From Elusimicrobiota bacterium (GTDB lineage: Bacteria; Elusimicrobiota; Endomicrobiia; Endomicrobiales; Endomicrobiaceae): a DNA stretch of 64,000 nt. The DNA lies in NCBI GenBank assembly GCA_017525905.1, contig JAFXSD010000076.1, positions 62,001 to 126,000 on the forward strand, in the 5' to 3' direction. Under the pieces are notes generated by a model. The model did not search any database and was not told the DNA's origin. It was given only the letters and a program-made list of their open reading frames with translations. The position numbers were made by a program, and so were the translations under genes. Below are positions 1-9,653 of this stretch, in pieces (the stretch's first letter is position 1; the number at the start of each line of letters is the position of its first letter).

Positions 1-3000
1 TTTTTATTTTTCACTATCAACGGCTTATCATACAAAGTAGCAGAAACTTTTTCTATTGCCGTCATACCCTCATAATCCACAATAATCTGCCTTGCCGAAA
101 CATACAAATCTTGCAACGGTGGATATTTCTGCATAACATAAGTAAACGCTTCATAAAAATTCTTTTTTACAAAAGTAGGATCAACAATTGCCATCTGTAT
201 CATTGTTGCAATACCTTCAGCAGCTTGAGTCTCTACAGGTTTTCTTGCTATACTCTTAAGCCCATAATGTTTTATGGCACACTCACGCAATTGTCTTAAA
301 ATCTCTTTTTGTTGTTTATCATTTTTTGAATTTGCAATAATATTTCTTATTATATCTTGTCTATCATCCAAAGCATGCACAACTTCATGAGTAACCGTAT
401 CTATGTTTAACAAACTATTTACAAACACATTACCCTTTTTAGATCCGTAATCATAATACACACCTGTAGCATTTCTCGGTTTATAATTACTTTCACTTAT
501 ACTAACTCCAAACTTTTCAGCAAGATCGTAAGTTCTCTGATATACTTTTTCTTTATTTCCGGAAACATTTTCATCCGGCTCAATTGCAAACTTTACACCA
601 TGCGTCTCTACGGAAGCTAAATTATTTCCTTTAGTATTACTTTTTATTTTCGGTTTATTTTTATTTTTCAAAATCTTGTTGACAATTTTAATATAATCGG
701 CTACAATATCATCGGATGGTAATGTTGCACTCAGGGTTGTCCTGATGTTTGCCGCATTACCGTCCTTTTTTTGTATCTCTATTTCGGAAATATTTGTAGA
801 GTGTAAAGTTCTTTCACCTATACTTCCTTTAGGTTTCTTTTTACCTGCATATTGTTCGGTAACGGTAAATCTTACAAAGTATTCATCGTAACCGCCTTTA
901 TCGTTTTGTATTTTAAATTTGTTTAAAGTGTTATGCCAAAAAGCAATATTTGTATGTTTTTTATGTTGTTTGTTTCCGGTATACTGTTTTTCTGTTGGGC
1001 TGTCTATTAAAACAGAGTTTTTATAAAGTTCCGGCAACAATCTTACAACTGTAGATGTATCAAAGCCTTTATGCCTTAATATTTTATCTACCGTTTCAAC
1101 AGAAAAATTTGTAGCTCCAAGCTCGTTATGTTCAACGGTTTTGTTGTTTCTAAAAACTTGTTCTGCGTCTTTTTTTATTAAACTCTCATGCGGTTGTATT
1201 TCAATGGTATCTTTATCTAAAAATTTAACAAATCTTTTAGCTATCTCTTTTTCTTCATCAGTTACAACATAATTATCAGAAACATCCACTAATACATTAT
1301 TCGGACTAAAAGAATTTATATGATTTCCCGAACTAATAAATTGTAACAAACCGTTTTGTTTTTCTTTTCCAATATATATACCATAAGCCGAATTATTAAT
1401 TTTATAAATATTACCCTTTACAAGCTCAAAATTATCACCGGTTACATTGTTTGGAAAATTTTTTATTATTTCCTCAACAGGTTTCCTAACTACATTTTCT
1501 AACCTTTCTCTAAGAATATCTTCTTTAACAGATCCCACTTGTTTCGTTATGTTTTCCAAAGTATCATTATAGTTTATATAATTAACACTGTTTTCGTTAC
1601 CTGTTTCAATTGCGTCATTTTCCAAATTATTGACACTCTTGCCATTTTGTCCTATAATATTCGTGCCGGTATTGTTACTCGGGACGATAGAAGATTGAAG
1701 TATTCTTCTAAAAATGTCAGGGTTAATACCGGTTTGTCTTTTGTATAAAGTTTTTGTTGTTAAAGTTTTTTTACCGGTTCTTACTTCTTCCATATAAACA
1801 GATGAGCCGTCAGGCATGTTTTTAGCATAAGCTATAATATCCAAACCTTTATCGTTTTTTAACCCGAATGCTATATAATCATAGTTTTTGGTTATATAAT
1901 TAGGCAAAGTTTTTATATCTTCATCGGTAATAGCAATTTGTCCTCTACTCTTTTCGGTTTTGACATTTCCATGATTCTTAAATATATGTCTTATTGCAGA
2001 TGTATCTATATTATGAATATACCCGGTTAAATCCATTCCGTTAGCTTTAGCGTCTGCTATAAGTTCCGGGCTTACTTTCGAAATACTTGTTTTTTTCTCT
2101 TTCTTATTTCTTGCTGCAACAATATTTTCTTCAATTCTTTTTGTTACATACTTATCAATATTAGTAGGTTTAATATATTCGGTTGGTCTTGTTTTTACTA
2201 TTATCTTCTCTATATTGCCGGAATTAAAAATCTTTTCTCCCGTTTCAATTCTTCCCTGTTCTGTTTCAACATTTATATCTCTGTTAGCCTTAACAATATT
2301 TTTTTCTGTTTCGATTCGCCCCGGTTCTGTTTCGATGTTTATATCTGCATCGGCTTTCAATGGTTTTTCAGGAGCTTGCGGAATTTCCATTTTATTAACT
2401 TGTCTGTTTATCTTAACAGCTTCATCAATATCAATCGGATTTGGCTCTCCTTGTATAGCTACAGCTTTCCTGCCCGACTGTAAATCTTGCCCCAATTCAC
2501 TTTTTACACTTTCAGCCGTTCTTCCTGTCATTCTTTCAATAACATAATTTTTAAATTTGCTTACAGCTTTGTTTGCCTTTTCTTTACCCCATCCCTTTTT
2601 AATATAAAGATTATATATATCATCAGCGGTTTTCTTGATAAACTTATTTTTAACCGCATTTTCCACATGTCCGGTCAACACACCGTCTGCTACCATTTCG
2701 CCCAATCCTGCCATAAACTTTAAAGCTCCGGGCTCATCATCCGGTATAAGTTCTGCCACTCCCTCAATTTCAAACGGATTCCATTGTTTTCCTTTAACAT
2801 TTCTTACAATCGCATTTTTTGTTTGCAAAAGTCCCTCAAATATCAAAGTGCCTAACTTTGTCATTGCAGGAGTTCTTGTTATTATTCCGCCCGTAGTAGC
2901 AGCCATACCCGGAATTAATAGCGGTGTAATCGGATCTGTTTGAACAAGCCCTTGTCTATCAGCATTAATTTTGTCTTGTGCAGATAGTGCATAATCGGGA

Positions 3001-3317
3001 TTATTTTCAACAGCAAACTTCCCGTCGGTATTATCATCTTCTTTTGTCGGAGCCCTTAAAATCGGCTCAGCTTTAGTCTGTTGTTGTGTCTGTTTTTGTG
3101 TAACAAAATATGTAGCAGGCTGCACAATTTTATTTACTCCGCCATAAATCTTACTACCGACACTTTCCAACACATCTGTAACGGTTCTTTTCTGTTTTTC
3201 CAATCCAAGCCCGCTCAAATCTATTTCGTTTTTATCTTCCTTTTCTAATCCTAATCCGCTCAAATCTATTTTGTTTTTATCTTCTTTCTCTAAGTTTAAT
3301 CCGCTCAAATCAAGCAT
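1..3317 (-). CDS. Giant polyvalent phage protein (PBECR nuclease, HExxH peptidase), partial
   Basis: Open from ATG at 3317 to the left edge (at least 1,105 residues, C-terminus missing). Residues 2-46 are three 15-residue repeats. About residues 410-515 resemble the phage Barnase-EndoU-ColicinE5/D-RelE-like (PBECR) nuclease fold, with two histidines in HIFKNHG (H444, H449), a following RGQIAIT stretch and a YMEEVRTGKK stretch. About residues 715-845 resemble a large-polyvalent-protein-associated domain. HEVVHALDD at H977-H981 is a zinc-peptidase HExxH site. Such multi-enzyme proteins are known in phages and conjugative elements and are thought to enter the recipient cell with the DNA. Here it lies just after two internal-virion-type genes, where podoviruses encode ejection proteins, so it is probably carried in the virion (inference). 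Domain names are from recognition, not a search. Confidence 0.8.
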   Translation of the reverse strand, partial: MLDLSGLNLEKEDKNKIDLSGLGLEKEDKNEIDLSGLGLEKQKRTVTDVLESVGSKIYGGVNKIVQPATYFVTQKQTQQQTKAEPILRAPTKEDDNTDGKFAVENNPDYALSAQDKINADRQGLVQTDPITPLLIPGMAATTGGIITRTPAMTKLGTLIFEGLLQTKNAIVRNVKGKQWNPFEIEGVAELIPDDEPGALKFMAGLGEMVADGVLTGHVENAVKNKFIKKTADDIYNLYIKKGWGKEKANKAVSKFKNYVIERMTGRTAESVKSELGQDLQSGRKAVAIQGEPNPIDIDEAVKINRQVNKMEIPQAPEKPLKADADINIETEPGRIETEKNIVKANRDINVETEQGRIETGEKIFNSGNIEKIIVKTRPTEYIKPTNIDKYVTKRIEENIVAARNKKEKKTSISKVSPELIADAKANGMDLTGYIHNIDTSAIRHIFKNHGNVKTEKSRGQIAITDEDIKTLPNYITKNYDYIAFGLKNDKGLDIIAYAKNMPDGSSVYMEEVRTGKKTLTTKTLYKRQTGINPDIFRRILQSSIVPSNNTGTNIIGQNGKSVNNLENDAIETGNENSVNYINYNDTLENITKQVGSVKEDILRERLENVVRKPVEEIIKNFPNNVTGDNFELVKGNIYKINNSAYGIYIGKEKQNGLLQFISSGNHINSFSPNNVLVDVSDNYVVTDEEKEIAKRFVKFLDKDTIEIQPHESLIKKDAEQVFRNNKTVEHNELGATNFSVETVDKILRHKGFDTSTVVRLLPELYKNSVLIDSPTEKQYTGNKQHKKHTNIAFWHNTLNKFKIQNDKGGYDEYFVRFTVTEQYAGKKKPKGSIGERTLHSTNISEIEIQKKDGNAANIRTTLSATLPSDDIVADYIKIVNKILKNKNKPKIKSNTKGNNLASVETHGVKFAIEPDENVSGNKEKVYQRTYDLAEKFGVSISESNYKPRNATGVYYDYGSKKGNVFVNSLLNIDTVTHEVVHALDDRQDIIRNIIANSKNDKQQKEILRQLRECAIKHYGLKSIARKPVETQAAEGIATMIQMAIVDPTFVKKNFYEAFTYVMQKYPPLQDLYVSARQIIVDYEGMTAIEKVSATLYDKPLIVKNK
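3180..3314 (-). repeat. Three tandem 45-bp units at the 5' end of the polyvalent gene
   Basis: Three in-frame 45-bp units encode LDLSGLNLEKEDKNK, IDLSGLGLEKEDKNE and IDLSGLGLEKQKRTV at residues 2-46. DNA is conserved between units as well as protein, which suggests recent duplication. A short repeated N-terminal amphipathic segment could be a packaging or docking signal for the virion; that is inference. Confidence 0.85.
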
Positions 3318-3327
3318 AATAAACCTC

Positions 3328-4260
3328 TTATTTATTTTTCTTTAAAATCGCAACAACTTTGTTTATATTGTCTTCGGTAACTTTATACCCTTGTGCTTGC
3401 AACTGCTCAATAGCTTTTTGTCTTAAATCGTCGTCAGTATTTTTTTGTTTATTTTCTTTTTTATTTCCGAATATTCTACCCAAAATACCGCCATCACCTT
3501 GTTGCTTGTTTCCGGCAGAATCTTGTCTGTTTTTTATTATCGTATTATATTTTTTCAACACATTATCATACTGTCCACTTGCCTGCAAATACCCGTTAGC
3601 TACAGGATTTTCCACCATACCTACAACAATATCGTCATCGCTTTTCAATCCGCTCGGATCAAACGTTTTTATCCATTTATTAAGTTGGCTCATTGCTTCT
3701 TTAGGCGTTATCACTCCGGCATTTTCCTGTCTTCTTTGGTTAGTAGTTAAAGAAGAAAGTCCGGATAACAAATTATACGGCACCCTTTGCCCCGCTATAT
3801 ATTTTGTATTGTAAACACTGTTTAAAATTTTTGCGGTCTGGTCGTCTAACGAAACCATATAATTACTTCCGCTTGTTACATCTTCTTTCGGCACATACCT
3901 TAAATCGTTACTTCTTAACCTACCGAAATCACTTATATTTATTTTGTCTATTTTCTGTTGACTTTCTTGCGGCATAGCAACAGTTGCAAACTTTCTTCCT
4001 GCAACCGTTTGTTGCGGTATAGTCTTTTGTTCACCCGCTACAAGATTATTCTCATACAAATCAGCATTGCCTTTTAACGCGTTATTCATCATACTTGTTA
4101 CAATAGAATCTTTTAATTCTTGCTCATAAGTCTTATCCTTATAGGCTCTATCGTCGGCAACATTATCTCTATTTACCTGATTTTGTAAAAACATATTAAG
4201 TAAACCCGTCAAATTATCAAAAGCTCTTGCAAAACCCGCACTGTTTGCATAATTAGCCAT
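3328..4260 (-). CDS. Internal virion protein candidate, 310 aa
   Basis: I do not recognise a named family. The protein is hydrophilic, rich in Asn, Gln and Lys, with an Ala/Asn/Phe-rich start (MANYANSAGFARAFDNL) and a Lys-rich, probably helical C-terminal third. It starts 20 bp after a cassette hairpin (4281-4322) and ends 10 bp before the polyvalent gene. Its place between tail genes and the giant protein is where short-tailed phages encode ejected internal core proteins, so that role is likely from context only. A GGGGG Shine-Dalgarno stretch precedes the ATG. Confidence 0.7.
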   Translation of the reverse strand: MANYANSAGFARAFDNLTGLLNMFLQNQVNRDNVADDRAYKDKTYEQELKDSIVTSMMNNALKGNADLYENNLVAGEQKTIPQQTVAGRKFATVAMPQESQQKIDKINISDFGRLRSNDLRYVPKEDVTSGSNYMVSLDDQTAKILNSVYNTKYIAGQRVPYNLLSGLSSLTTNQRRQENAGVITPKEAMSQLNKWIKTFDPSGLKSDDDIVVGMVENPVANGYLQASGQYDNVLKKYNTIIKNRQDSAGNKQQGDGGILGRIFGNKKENKQKNTDDDLRQKAIEQLQAQGYKVTEDNINKVVAILKKNK

Positions 4261-4383
4261 ATTGTTTCCCCCTTATATTGTGTCATTGCGGACCTGCTCC
4301 GCAATCCATCAAAAACTTTTTTCCGGTTTTCCGCCGTTTCCGTTTCCTTTCACCCTTTCACCCGTTCAACCACCATTCCGCCG
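4261..4383 (-). repeat. Prophage intergenic cassette 1 (purine tract plus hairpin)
   Basis: In gene sense: a GGTGAAAGGGTGAAAGG-type purine tract right after the 4384 stop, AAACGG repeats, an AAAAAAGTTTTTG element, then the hairpin ATTGCGGA-loop-TCCGCAAT (4281-4322 with flanks), 20 bp before the next ATG. The same architecture recurs in five other prophage junctions. The hairpin does not directly precede a U-run in the sense direction, so it is not an obvious intrinsic terminator. Confidence 0.85.
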
Positions 4384-4884
4384 TTAACTATACTGTGCTA
4401 ACAGTTCTTTCTGTCTCATACCTGCTTGTTGCTGGTTCAACCAATCACTTAAATTAAATTGGTCTCTCGTATTAGCCAAATTCAAGGCCGTATTAACATT
4501 TTGGTCGCTCAATGCAAGTCTTTGACTTGCCAAATCGTTATTGAATTTTTCTGTTGCTGCAAGCTGTCCGCCGATAGTCCCGCCACGGTTAGCCATAACG
4601 GTAGCAATAGAAGAAGCTCCCTCGTTGGCAGCTTGATTCAACTGTTGTTGTTGGCCTTTGGTAAGGTTACCTGTTCCGTAAACCTGTATAAGATTATTAA
4701 AAAAATCTTCGTATGGACTGTTATATTCTTCGTACCCGTAATCTTTCAAATAAGCTCTTGCACGCCTTTTACTTGCTTCAAGTTGTGCTCTTTGTTTGTC
4801 TGCTTCGCTACTGCCAAACATACCACTCAAAAACGAACTTAAAGTACTACCACCCAACAATGCGAGATCTGTTGCCACAGCCAT
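4384..4884 (-). CDS. Internal virion protein candidate (T7 gp14-like type), 166 aa
   Basis: The N-terminus has a short hydrophobic Gly/Ser-rich segment (ALLGGSTLSSFLSGMFG, residues 8-24). An Arg/Lys-rich helix and a Gln/Asn/Ala-rich helical region (residues 75-166) follow. This composition and position after the tail fibre genes match the small membrane-active internal proteins of podoviruses such as T7 gp14, but the family assignment is an impression. Upstream is a 113-aa protein (2-bp gap) and downstream is cassette 1. Confidence 0.6.
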   Translation of the reverse strand: MAVATDLALLGGSTLSSFLSGMFGSSEADKQRAQLEASKRRARAYLKDYGYEEYNSPYEDFFNNLIQVYGTGNLTKGQQQQLNQAANEGASSIATVMANRGGTIGGQLAATEKFNNDLASQRLALSDQNVNTALNLANTRDQFNLSDWLNQQQAGMRQKELLAQYS

Positions 4885-4886
4885 AA

Positions 4887-5228
4887 TTACACCTCTCTCA
4901 ATTTATTTATTTTTCCTATCAAATCATTTTTTTGTATTTTCTTTTGAGATAAATATTGTTTTGCTTCTTGTTTTTTTTCTGTTGTTTGCTCATCGTCGGC
5001 AATAATCAACAAATCTCTAACCATAGTCATATTTATATTTTCTATTTGTTTTTCCAACTCAAAAACTTTTTCTTGCGTTGTAGGTTCCGCCGCAGGCTCA
5101 TTTTCCACAACTTCAAAATAATCACCTTTATCTTCTATATGTGCATTGTTATTATTGCACCACACCGCCATATCAGCATAACTTTTGTTGTTTACTTTAT
5201 CTTTATATAATTTGTATCCGACATTCAT
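4887..5228 (-). CDS. Small tail-associated protein of unknown function, 113 aa
   Basis: No family recognised. Residues 1-45 form a mixed region with a WCNNNNAHI stretch. Residues 46-52 are Glu/Pro-rich, and residues 53-113 are charged heptads typical of a coiled coil. It lies 12 bp after the tail fibre-like gene, the usual place of a fibre assembly chaperone or fibre-associated protein, which is the best guess. The 129-aa protein at 13295-13684 has a similar plan (small N-terminal region, charged helical C-terminus) and may be analogous. Confidence 0.6.
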   Translation of the reverse strand: MNVGYKLYKDKVNNKSYADMAVWCNNNNAHIEDKGDYFEVVENEPAAEPTTQEKVFELEKQIENINMTMVRDLLIIADDEQTTEKKQEAKQYLSQKKIQKNDLIGKINKLREV

Positions 5229-5240
5229 TTAATATCTCCC

Positions 5241-5819
5241 CTATTTTCCGCAAGCATACCAACTGAACGAATTGGCAATATATTTTGTATCATTGCTACT
5301 CCAAGAACCAGTATATCCTACATTTACTCCATACCCTACAGTCTTAAAATTATCTGTAGCTTTATCGGTAGATTTTACTGTTTCGCTCCACCGCTGATTA
5401 TTATCATAGTTGTTTGATACACCAAAAATTAATGTATATTTATTATCCGAAAAAGGTTTCAATAAATTTACGGTTTTTTTAGTCATAGAACCGGTATTTG
5501 TTGCAATTCCGCCCTGCTCAATAAACCCGTTACTCCAAACTCTGTACCAACTGCCATCGTTCCAATATTGTTCTGTAATATAAATATCTCTTGCACTTCC
5601 GCTGAAATCAATTTTTTTTAAAGAACCGGAATCGTTCAAACACAAAAAAACATTACCGTCAACACGGTTAAATCCCACATTACCGTTATCCAACACAGAA
5701 AGAATTTCATCATCTGTCTTATTGTCAAACAATTTAAAATTTTTATCCTGCACATTTTTAAACAGAATATTAAACAAAGTATTTGTTTTATCGTCGGAAA
5801 CATTAAACGGTTTTTCCAT
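5241..5819 (-). CDS. Tail fibre protein with gp53-like C-terminal domain, 192 aa
   Basis: The C-terminal half (about residues 85-192) carries features seen in phage fibre tips of the gp53-like group: a WYRVWSNGFIEQGG stretch, a long beta-rich domain and the ending FSWYACGK. The first 80 residues probably attach to the tail hub encoded next door (4-bp gap). It would bind the host surface. The gene starts at ATG 5819 with AGGA upstream. It is short for a fibre, so it may be only the distal receptor-binding part. Confidence 0.75.
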   Translation of the reverse strand: MEKPFNVSDDKTNTLFNILFKNVQDKNFKLFDNKTDDEILSVLDNGNVGFNRVDGNVFLCLNDSGSLKKIDFSGSARDIYITEQYWNDGSWYRVWSNGFIEQGGIATNTGSMTKKTVNLLKPFSDNKYTLIFGVSNNYDNNQRWSETVKSTDKATDNFKTVGYGVNVGYTGSWSSNDTKYIANSFSWYACGK

Positions 5820-5823
5820 TGCA

Positions 5824-8790
5824 TTATCCTATATTAAGATGTCTTAAAACTTTCCAATACCAAACCAAATTGTGTATTTGCGTGTAATCGTTGGCCTGCC
5901 AAGCAAACCTGAACCTTACGGTCTGTCCTCTTACAATACCGGTCAAAGTTTTTATCACCTCAATTAAGTTGGCTTTTTTAGGTATTTCGTAATCAACAAA
6001 GTCACCGTCATCCACACTTACCCCCACGGTAACATTTACAGTTGTCGAAACATACCTTACTTTAAATTTTCTGTACAAATTTTCGAAATCGCTCAACACA
6101 AACCGCTTTGTCACAAAAAAGCAATTATAATTTTCGGTATCGTTTTTATATCCTATTTCTTTTTTATATACGGTTCCGGTTGCGGCACTGCACGAAAACA
6201 AATCGTCCACACTTGCACAATAATCAAAATTGTTTTCGTTATCTTTAATTGTCCAATATCCGGCCTTATCGTAAATATACTCAACAGAATTTTCGCCGCT
6301 TTCATTATTTGCCGGCATATTAAGTCTGTACTTATCTTTCCACACAAAAGCACAAACTTTCAATTTTTCTTCTTTTGTATAATAAGATATTTTTATAGAA
6401 CCTATTTCATTATCACTTTCTACAGGAAACACAACTTTAAACTGCACATAAGGTCTTAACGGTATCAAACCGGATATTTGTTCGTTGTTTGTTATTTCAA
6501 CAAAAGTAGCATTATTTATATTATCTTCTGTCCCTGCTCTCATATAGACAGTAGCTTTATTATCAACATCGGCAGAACCTCTTTGCACAATTTCTGCAAT
6601 ATTCCAACCCGACGGATTAGAACCTGAAATTCTTATAGGTTCGCTTTGATAAAAGTAACTATCAGCCAAAGAAATTTGAATTAAAGTTATAGATCCATAG
6701 CTTACATGGTTTCCGTTTGTTCTAAAAAAAAGATAGCTTTGTGGATCAAGGTGTCCGGGAATATCATACACTACTTTTATTCTTATATATCTTTTACCTG
6801 TCCCGATAAGAGTTTGTGATACAACTTCTTGTATATCTTCATTAGATATATCATCCCAACTGTTTTTACTTTCATCATAGTTGGCAAAATAAAATCTTCT
6901 ATAGTTGCCGGCACCATTTACCACAAGAGAATTTAAATTAAAGTTTTTAGAATAAGTATCTATCTCTCTGGTTATATATGTGTAATCTTCTATATTATCA
7001 TCAGCTATAACAACACAAAATCTTGTATCTGTTATGTGTTGTCCTTTAGCATACCAACCATTTCCGGGATCATCCACATTTTCCAAAAGACAATACAACG
7101 ATCCTCTACTTGAAGAATCAATAGTAACCCTAAACCAATATTGAGTATTTGCAGGAATCGAGAATCGGTCAAATTCAAATTTCTGAACAGGCTTAACACC
7201 TTGTTGTCCAACTAAATCGCTTAAAGGGACTTTCTTTGATCGTGCAACAACATTCATATTATTATTAAGTATTTCCATTGTTGCATTACCAATAGTAGAA
7301 TTATAATAAAGAAAAGTCCCTTTAATATACACACTGTTTACATTTACATTGCTTGCCATAACAGGTAAAGATGATATTCCTACATAAGCATCTTCCTGAT
7401 TAAACACAGACAAAGCTCTAATATTTTGTTCATAATCCTCACGATACAACACACAATATCTATCACCTCTTATCCTAACGACACCGTTTTCAACAAATCC
7501 GTTATCCCCTAAAAAATCATAATCGCTTAGATGTTTATCATAATTGCTATCTCCTATTTCAACATCTTTTACTGTCCCTATCCCGCTGTTTTTTATCGTT
7601 ATACCGTTTACCACGGCACCGCCGGAACCGTCCCAATTAGAATTTTTAGTATAACTTCTTTCCAAAACAATATTATCGCCCACACTGACATTAGTCGTCT
7701 TATCGTTTATCTGCTCATCAATTAAAACGGCACTGTTACCGCTCAACTGTGCCACCCCGTCCGGACTCAAATAAGTCAACACACCGTTAAAAAGTCTTAT
7801 CGTCTCATGCGACACACACCCGTAAGTCGTGTCAACTTTATTGCTCGACCACTGATCAATATCACCGGAAGTCAAATATCTGTAAACATTATGCTGTTTA
7901 AAAATATAAACATAAGCACCGCCAAACGAAGCACCGCCGGTAATAATCTCGCCGTCATCTTTTCCGACGGTATCATAATTAAGGCCGTAAACAGGTGTCC
8001 ATCTGGTGGGATCATACGGCTGGCTCCAATATACACCGTTATCATCTTCCACACTTCCAAGCCCGAACAACCTTTCCTGATGTATAAATCCTATCTTTAA
8101 CCCTTTCGGAATATTTGTATCGACTTTATCGGAACCGCTCGTTCTTGAATATTTCGCATTATCCGAATCCGTAAACTTATCCGTTCCGCTGTCATAACTT
8201 GCAACGGTAACGGCAAGTTTGCTCCTGTACAAATCGGTAAAAACAGCATCCCCGTTTGCGGGAGTTGCCGAAAGCGTATAAAAAATTTGTCCGTTTCTTG
8301 TCCAAGCATAAAACGAATCTCTGTTTATAAATGTTGCCGAAGTTTTGTACAGCACCAAAATACACGAATCCGAAAAAGACAAATTTTCAATTACCGGATA
8401 TTTCCCCGTGAAAACAAACAACCTGTCGTTATACTGAGCAAATCTCACTCTCACATCTTCGTCTATTACCACATCTTCCAAGGTTCCGTTATTATCGATT
8501 TTATATTTTTGAAAATTGTCGGTATTTAACGGCGAATAATAAATGTATCCGCCGCAGGCAACAATCAGTAACGAACCGAGCTCTTTATTGTTGTATATTG
8601 TCATACCTTGACACGGCTTATCATCAAAAGCAACCGAATTAACTTTAATTTTACCTTTAACGCTTTTCGGCAGAAACTTTTCACTCAAATCCACATTCAT
8701 ACAATCGCTGAAAGCATTATCGGCAATCTTATCGTCGGATACTCTTGAAATCAACCCTTTCAAAAAATTGTCTACACCTTTACTTTCCAT
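5824..8790 (-). CDS. Tail hub / stabilisation protein (P22 gp10-like type), 988 aa
   Basis: A large beta-rich protein. The N-terminal 400 residues resemble podovirus tail hub or stabilisation proteins: a GVDNFLKGLISRVSDDKIA start, a CMNVDLSEKFLPKSVKG segment, and blades such as GFIHQERLFGLGS, YWSQPYDPTRW and YGCVSHETIRLFNG. Residues about 400-900 look like additional carbohydrate-binding-type beta domains. It likely closes the tail below the adaptor and holds the fibres. The start ATG 8790 has an AAAGGA ribosome site 23 bp from a cassette hairpin. It is long for the family, which may reflect inserted receptor-binding domains (inference). Confidence 0.75.
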   Translation of the reverse strand: MESKGVDNFLKGLISRVSDDKIADNAFSDCMNVDLSEKFLPKSVKGKIKVNSVAFDDKPCQGMTIYNNKELGSLLIVACGGYIYYSPLNTDNFQKYKIDNNGTLEDVVIDEDVRVRFAQYNDRLFVFTGKYPVIENLSFSDSCILVLYKTSATFINRDSFYAWTRNGQIFYTLSATPANGDAVFTDLYRSKLAVTVASYDSGTDKFTDSDNAKYSRTSGSDKVDTNIPKGLKIGFIHQERLFGLGSVEDDNGVYWSQPYDPTRWTPVYGLNYDTVGKDDGEIITGGASFGGAYVYIFKQHNVYRYLTSGDIDQWSSNKVDTTYGCVSHETIRLFNGVLTYLSPDGVAQLSGNSAVLIDEQINDKTTNVSVGDNIVLERSYTKNSNWDGSGGAVVNGITIKNSGIGTVKDVEIGDSNYDKHLSDYDFLGDNGFVENGVVRIRGDRYCVLYREDYEQNIRALSVFNQEDAYVGISSLPVMASNVNVNSVYIKGTFLYYNSTIGNATMEILNNNMNVVARSKKVPLSDLVGQQGVKPVQKFEFDRFSIPANTQYWFRVTIDSSSRGSLYCLLENVDDPGNGWYAKGQHITDTRFCVVIADDNIEDYTYITREIDTYSKNFNLNSLVVNGAGNYRRFYFANYDESKNSWDDISNEDIQEVVSQTLIGTGKRYIRIKVVYDIPGHLDPQSYLFFRTNGNHVSYGSITLIQISLADSYFYQSEPIRISGSNPSGWNIAEIVQRGSADVDNKATVYMRAGTEDNINNATFVEITNNEQISGLIPLRPYVQFKVVFPVESDNEIGSIKISYYTKEEKLKVCAFVWKDKYRLNMPANNESGENSVEYIYDKAGYWTIKDNENNFDYCASVDDLFSCSAATGTVYKKEIGYKNDTENYNCFFVTKRFVLSDFENLYRKFKVRYVSTTVNVTVGVSVDDGDFVDYEIPKKANLIEVIKTLTGIVRGQTVRFRFAWQANDYTQIHNLVWYWKVLRHLNIG

Positions 8791-9001
8791 AATTTAATCC
8801 TTTTATCCCGTCTTGTCATTGCGGACTTAATCCGCAATCTGTCAAAAATTTTTTCTCTCTTGTATCTTTCTGTCATTGCGAGGCGATTTATCGCCGTGGC
8901 AATCTATCAAAAATTTTCTTCATCTTTTCCGCAGTTCCCTTTCACCCTTTCACCTTTTCACCTGCCGTTTCGCCGTTTCCTTTTCACCCTTTCACCTGTC
9001 A
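8791..9001 (-). repeat. Prophage intergenic cassette 2, two hairpins
   Basis: Two hairpins share outer TGTCATTGC...GCAATC arms followed on the plus strand by TATCAAAAATTTT or GTCAAAAATTTTTT. One (8814-8854) has core GGACTTAATCC. The other (8871-8917) has a different core, GAGGCGATTTATCGCC. The upstream-gene side is a long tract of TTTCACC units (GGTGAAA in sense). The gene-proximal hairpin ends 23 bp from the ATG at 8790. Confidence 0.85.
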
Positions 9002-9640
9002 TCATCTTCTCGGTCTTGCAATAACAAACTCGGTTGCTCTATCCACATTAAACATTAAATCTTTAATATCTTTTAAATCTTGCAAATATAAACTGTTGTA
9101 TCTGTCGCTAAGTGCAACATTTCCGTCTTCCAACATACACCTGTGAATAACTCCGTCAATAATTGCCTGCGAGGCACTTTGTAACTGTTCCGTATTGTTA
9201 AACGGTTTATCTGTAGAATTTACCATATCATCGGCAACACCTATATAATGTAACGTTATATCGTTTGCTGTTTGAGGTTTCGGCACCAAATTTATAACAT
9301 TAAATTCCTGATAATACATTTTAGGTTCGCCCGACTCTTGTCTCCACACTTTAGAATTAAACAAACATTTATCGTCAAGTTGTTGGGCTGTAGTTCCTAT
9401 AAGCCTTTTGTTATCATACACAACGGCAACAACTTTTAAACAGTCGGCAGGTAAAGAATAATTTTCCGTTACGGAATTAAAACTTACCGAACCGGTTTTC
9501 AACAACAATTCCGTCTTTCTGCAAATGTCGGCCTGAATTAAGTTAGCTCTTCTTAAAAGTTCGCTATCTGTCCAATGTCCGCCTGTTTCAGGCTCTTTCA
9601 AACTTCTTTTAATTTCTGCTAAAATTTCGCTCCATTGCAT
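9002..9640 (-). CDS. Head-tail adaptor (P22 gp4-like type), 212 aa
   Basis: The opening MQWSEILAEIKRSLKEPETGGHWTDSEL-type pattern, followed by a helix beginning LLRRANLIQADICRKTE and a YSLPADCLKVVAVVYDNKRL strand-turn-strand, is typical of short-tailed phage adaptors that dock under the portal. It sits directly after the portal gene (13-bp gap) and before the tail hub, as expected. A helical C-terminus (residues 155-212) would contact the portal. Assignment rests on pattern and position. Confidence 0.7.
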   Translation of the reverse strand: MQWSEILAEIKRSLKEPETGGHWTDSELLRRANLIQADICRKTELLLKTGSVSFNSVTENYSLPADCLKVVAVVYDNKRLIGTTAQQLDDKCLFNSKVWRQESGEPKMYYQEFNVINLVPKPQTANDITLHYIGVADDMVNSTDKPFNNTEQLQSASQAIIDGVIHRCMLEDGNVALSDRYNSLYLQDLKDIKDLMFNVDRATEFVIARPRR

Positions 9641-9653
9641 ATTTTTTTTCTCC

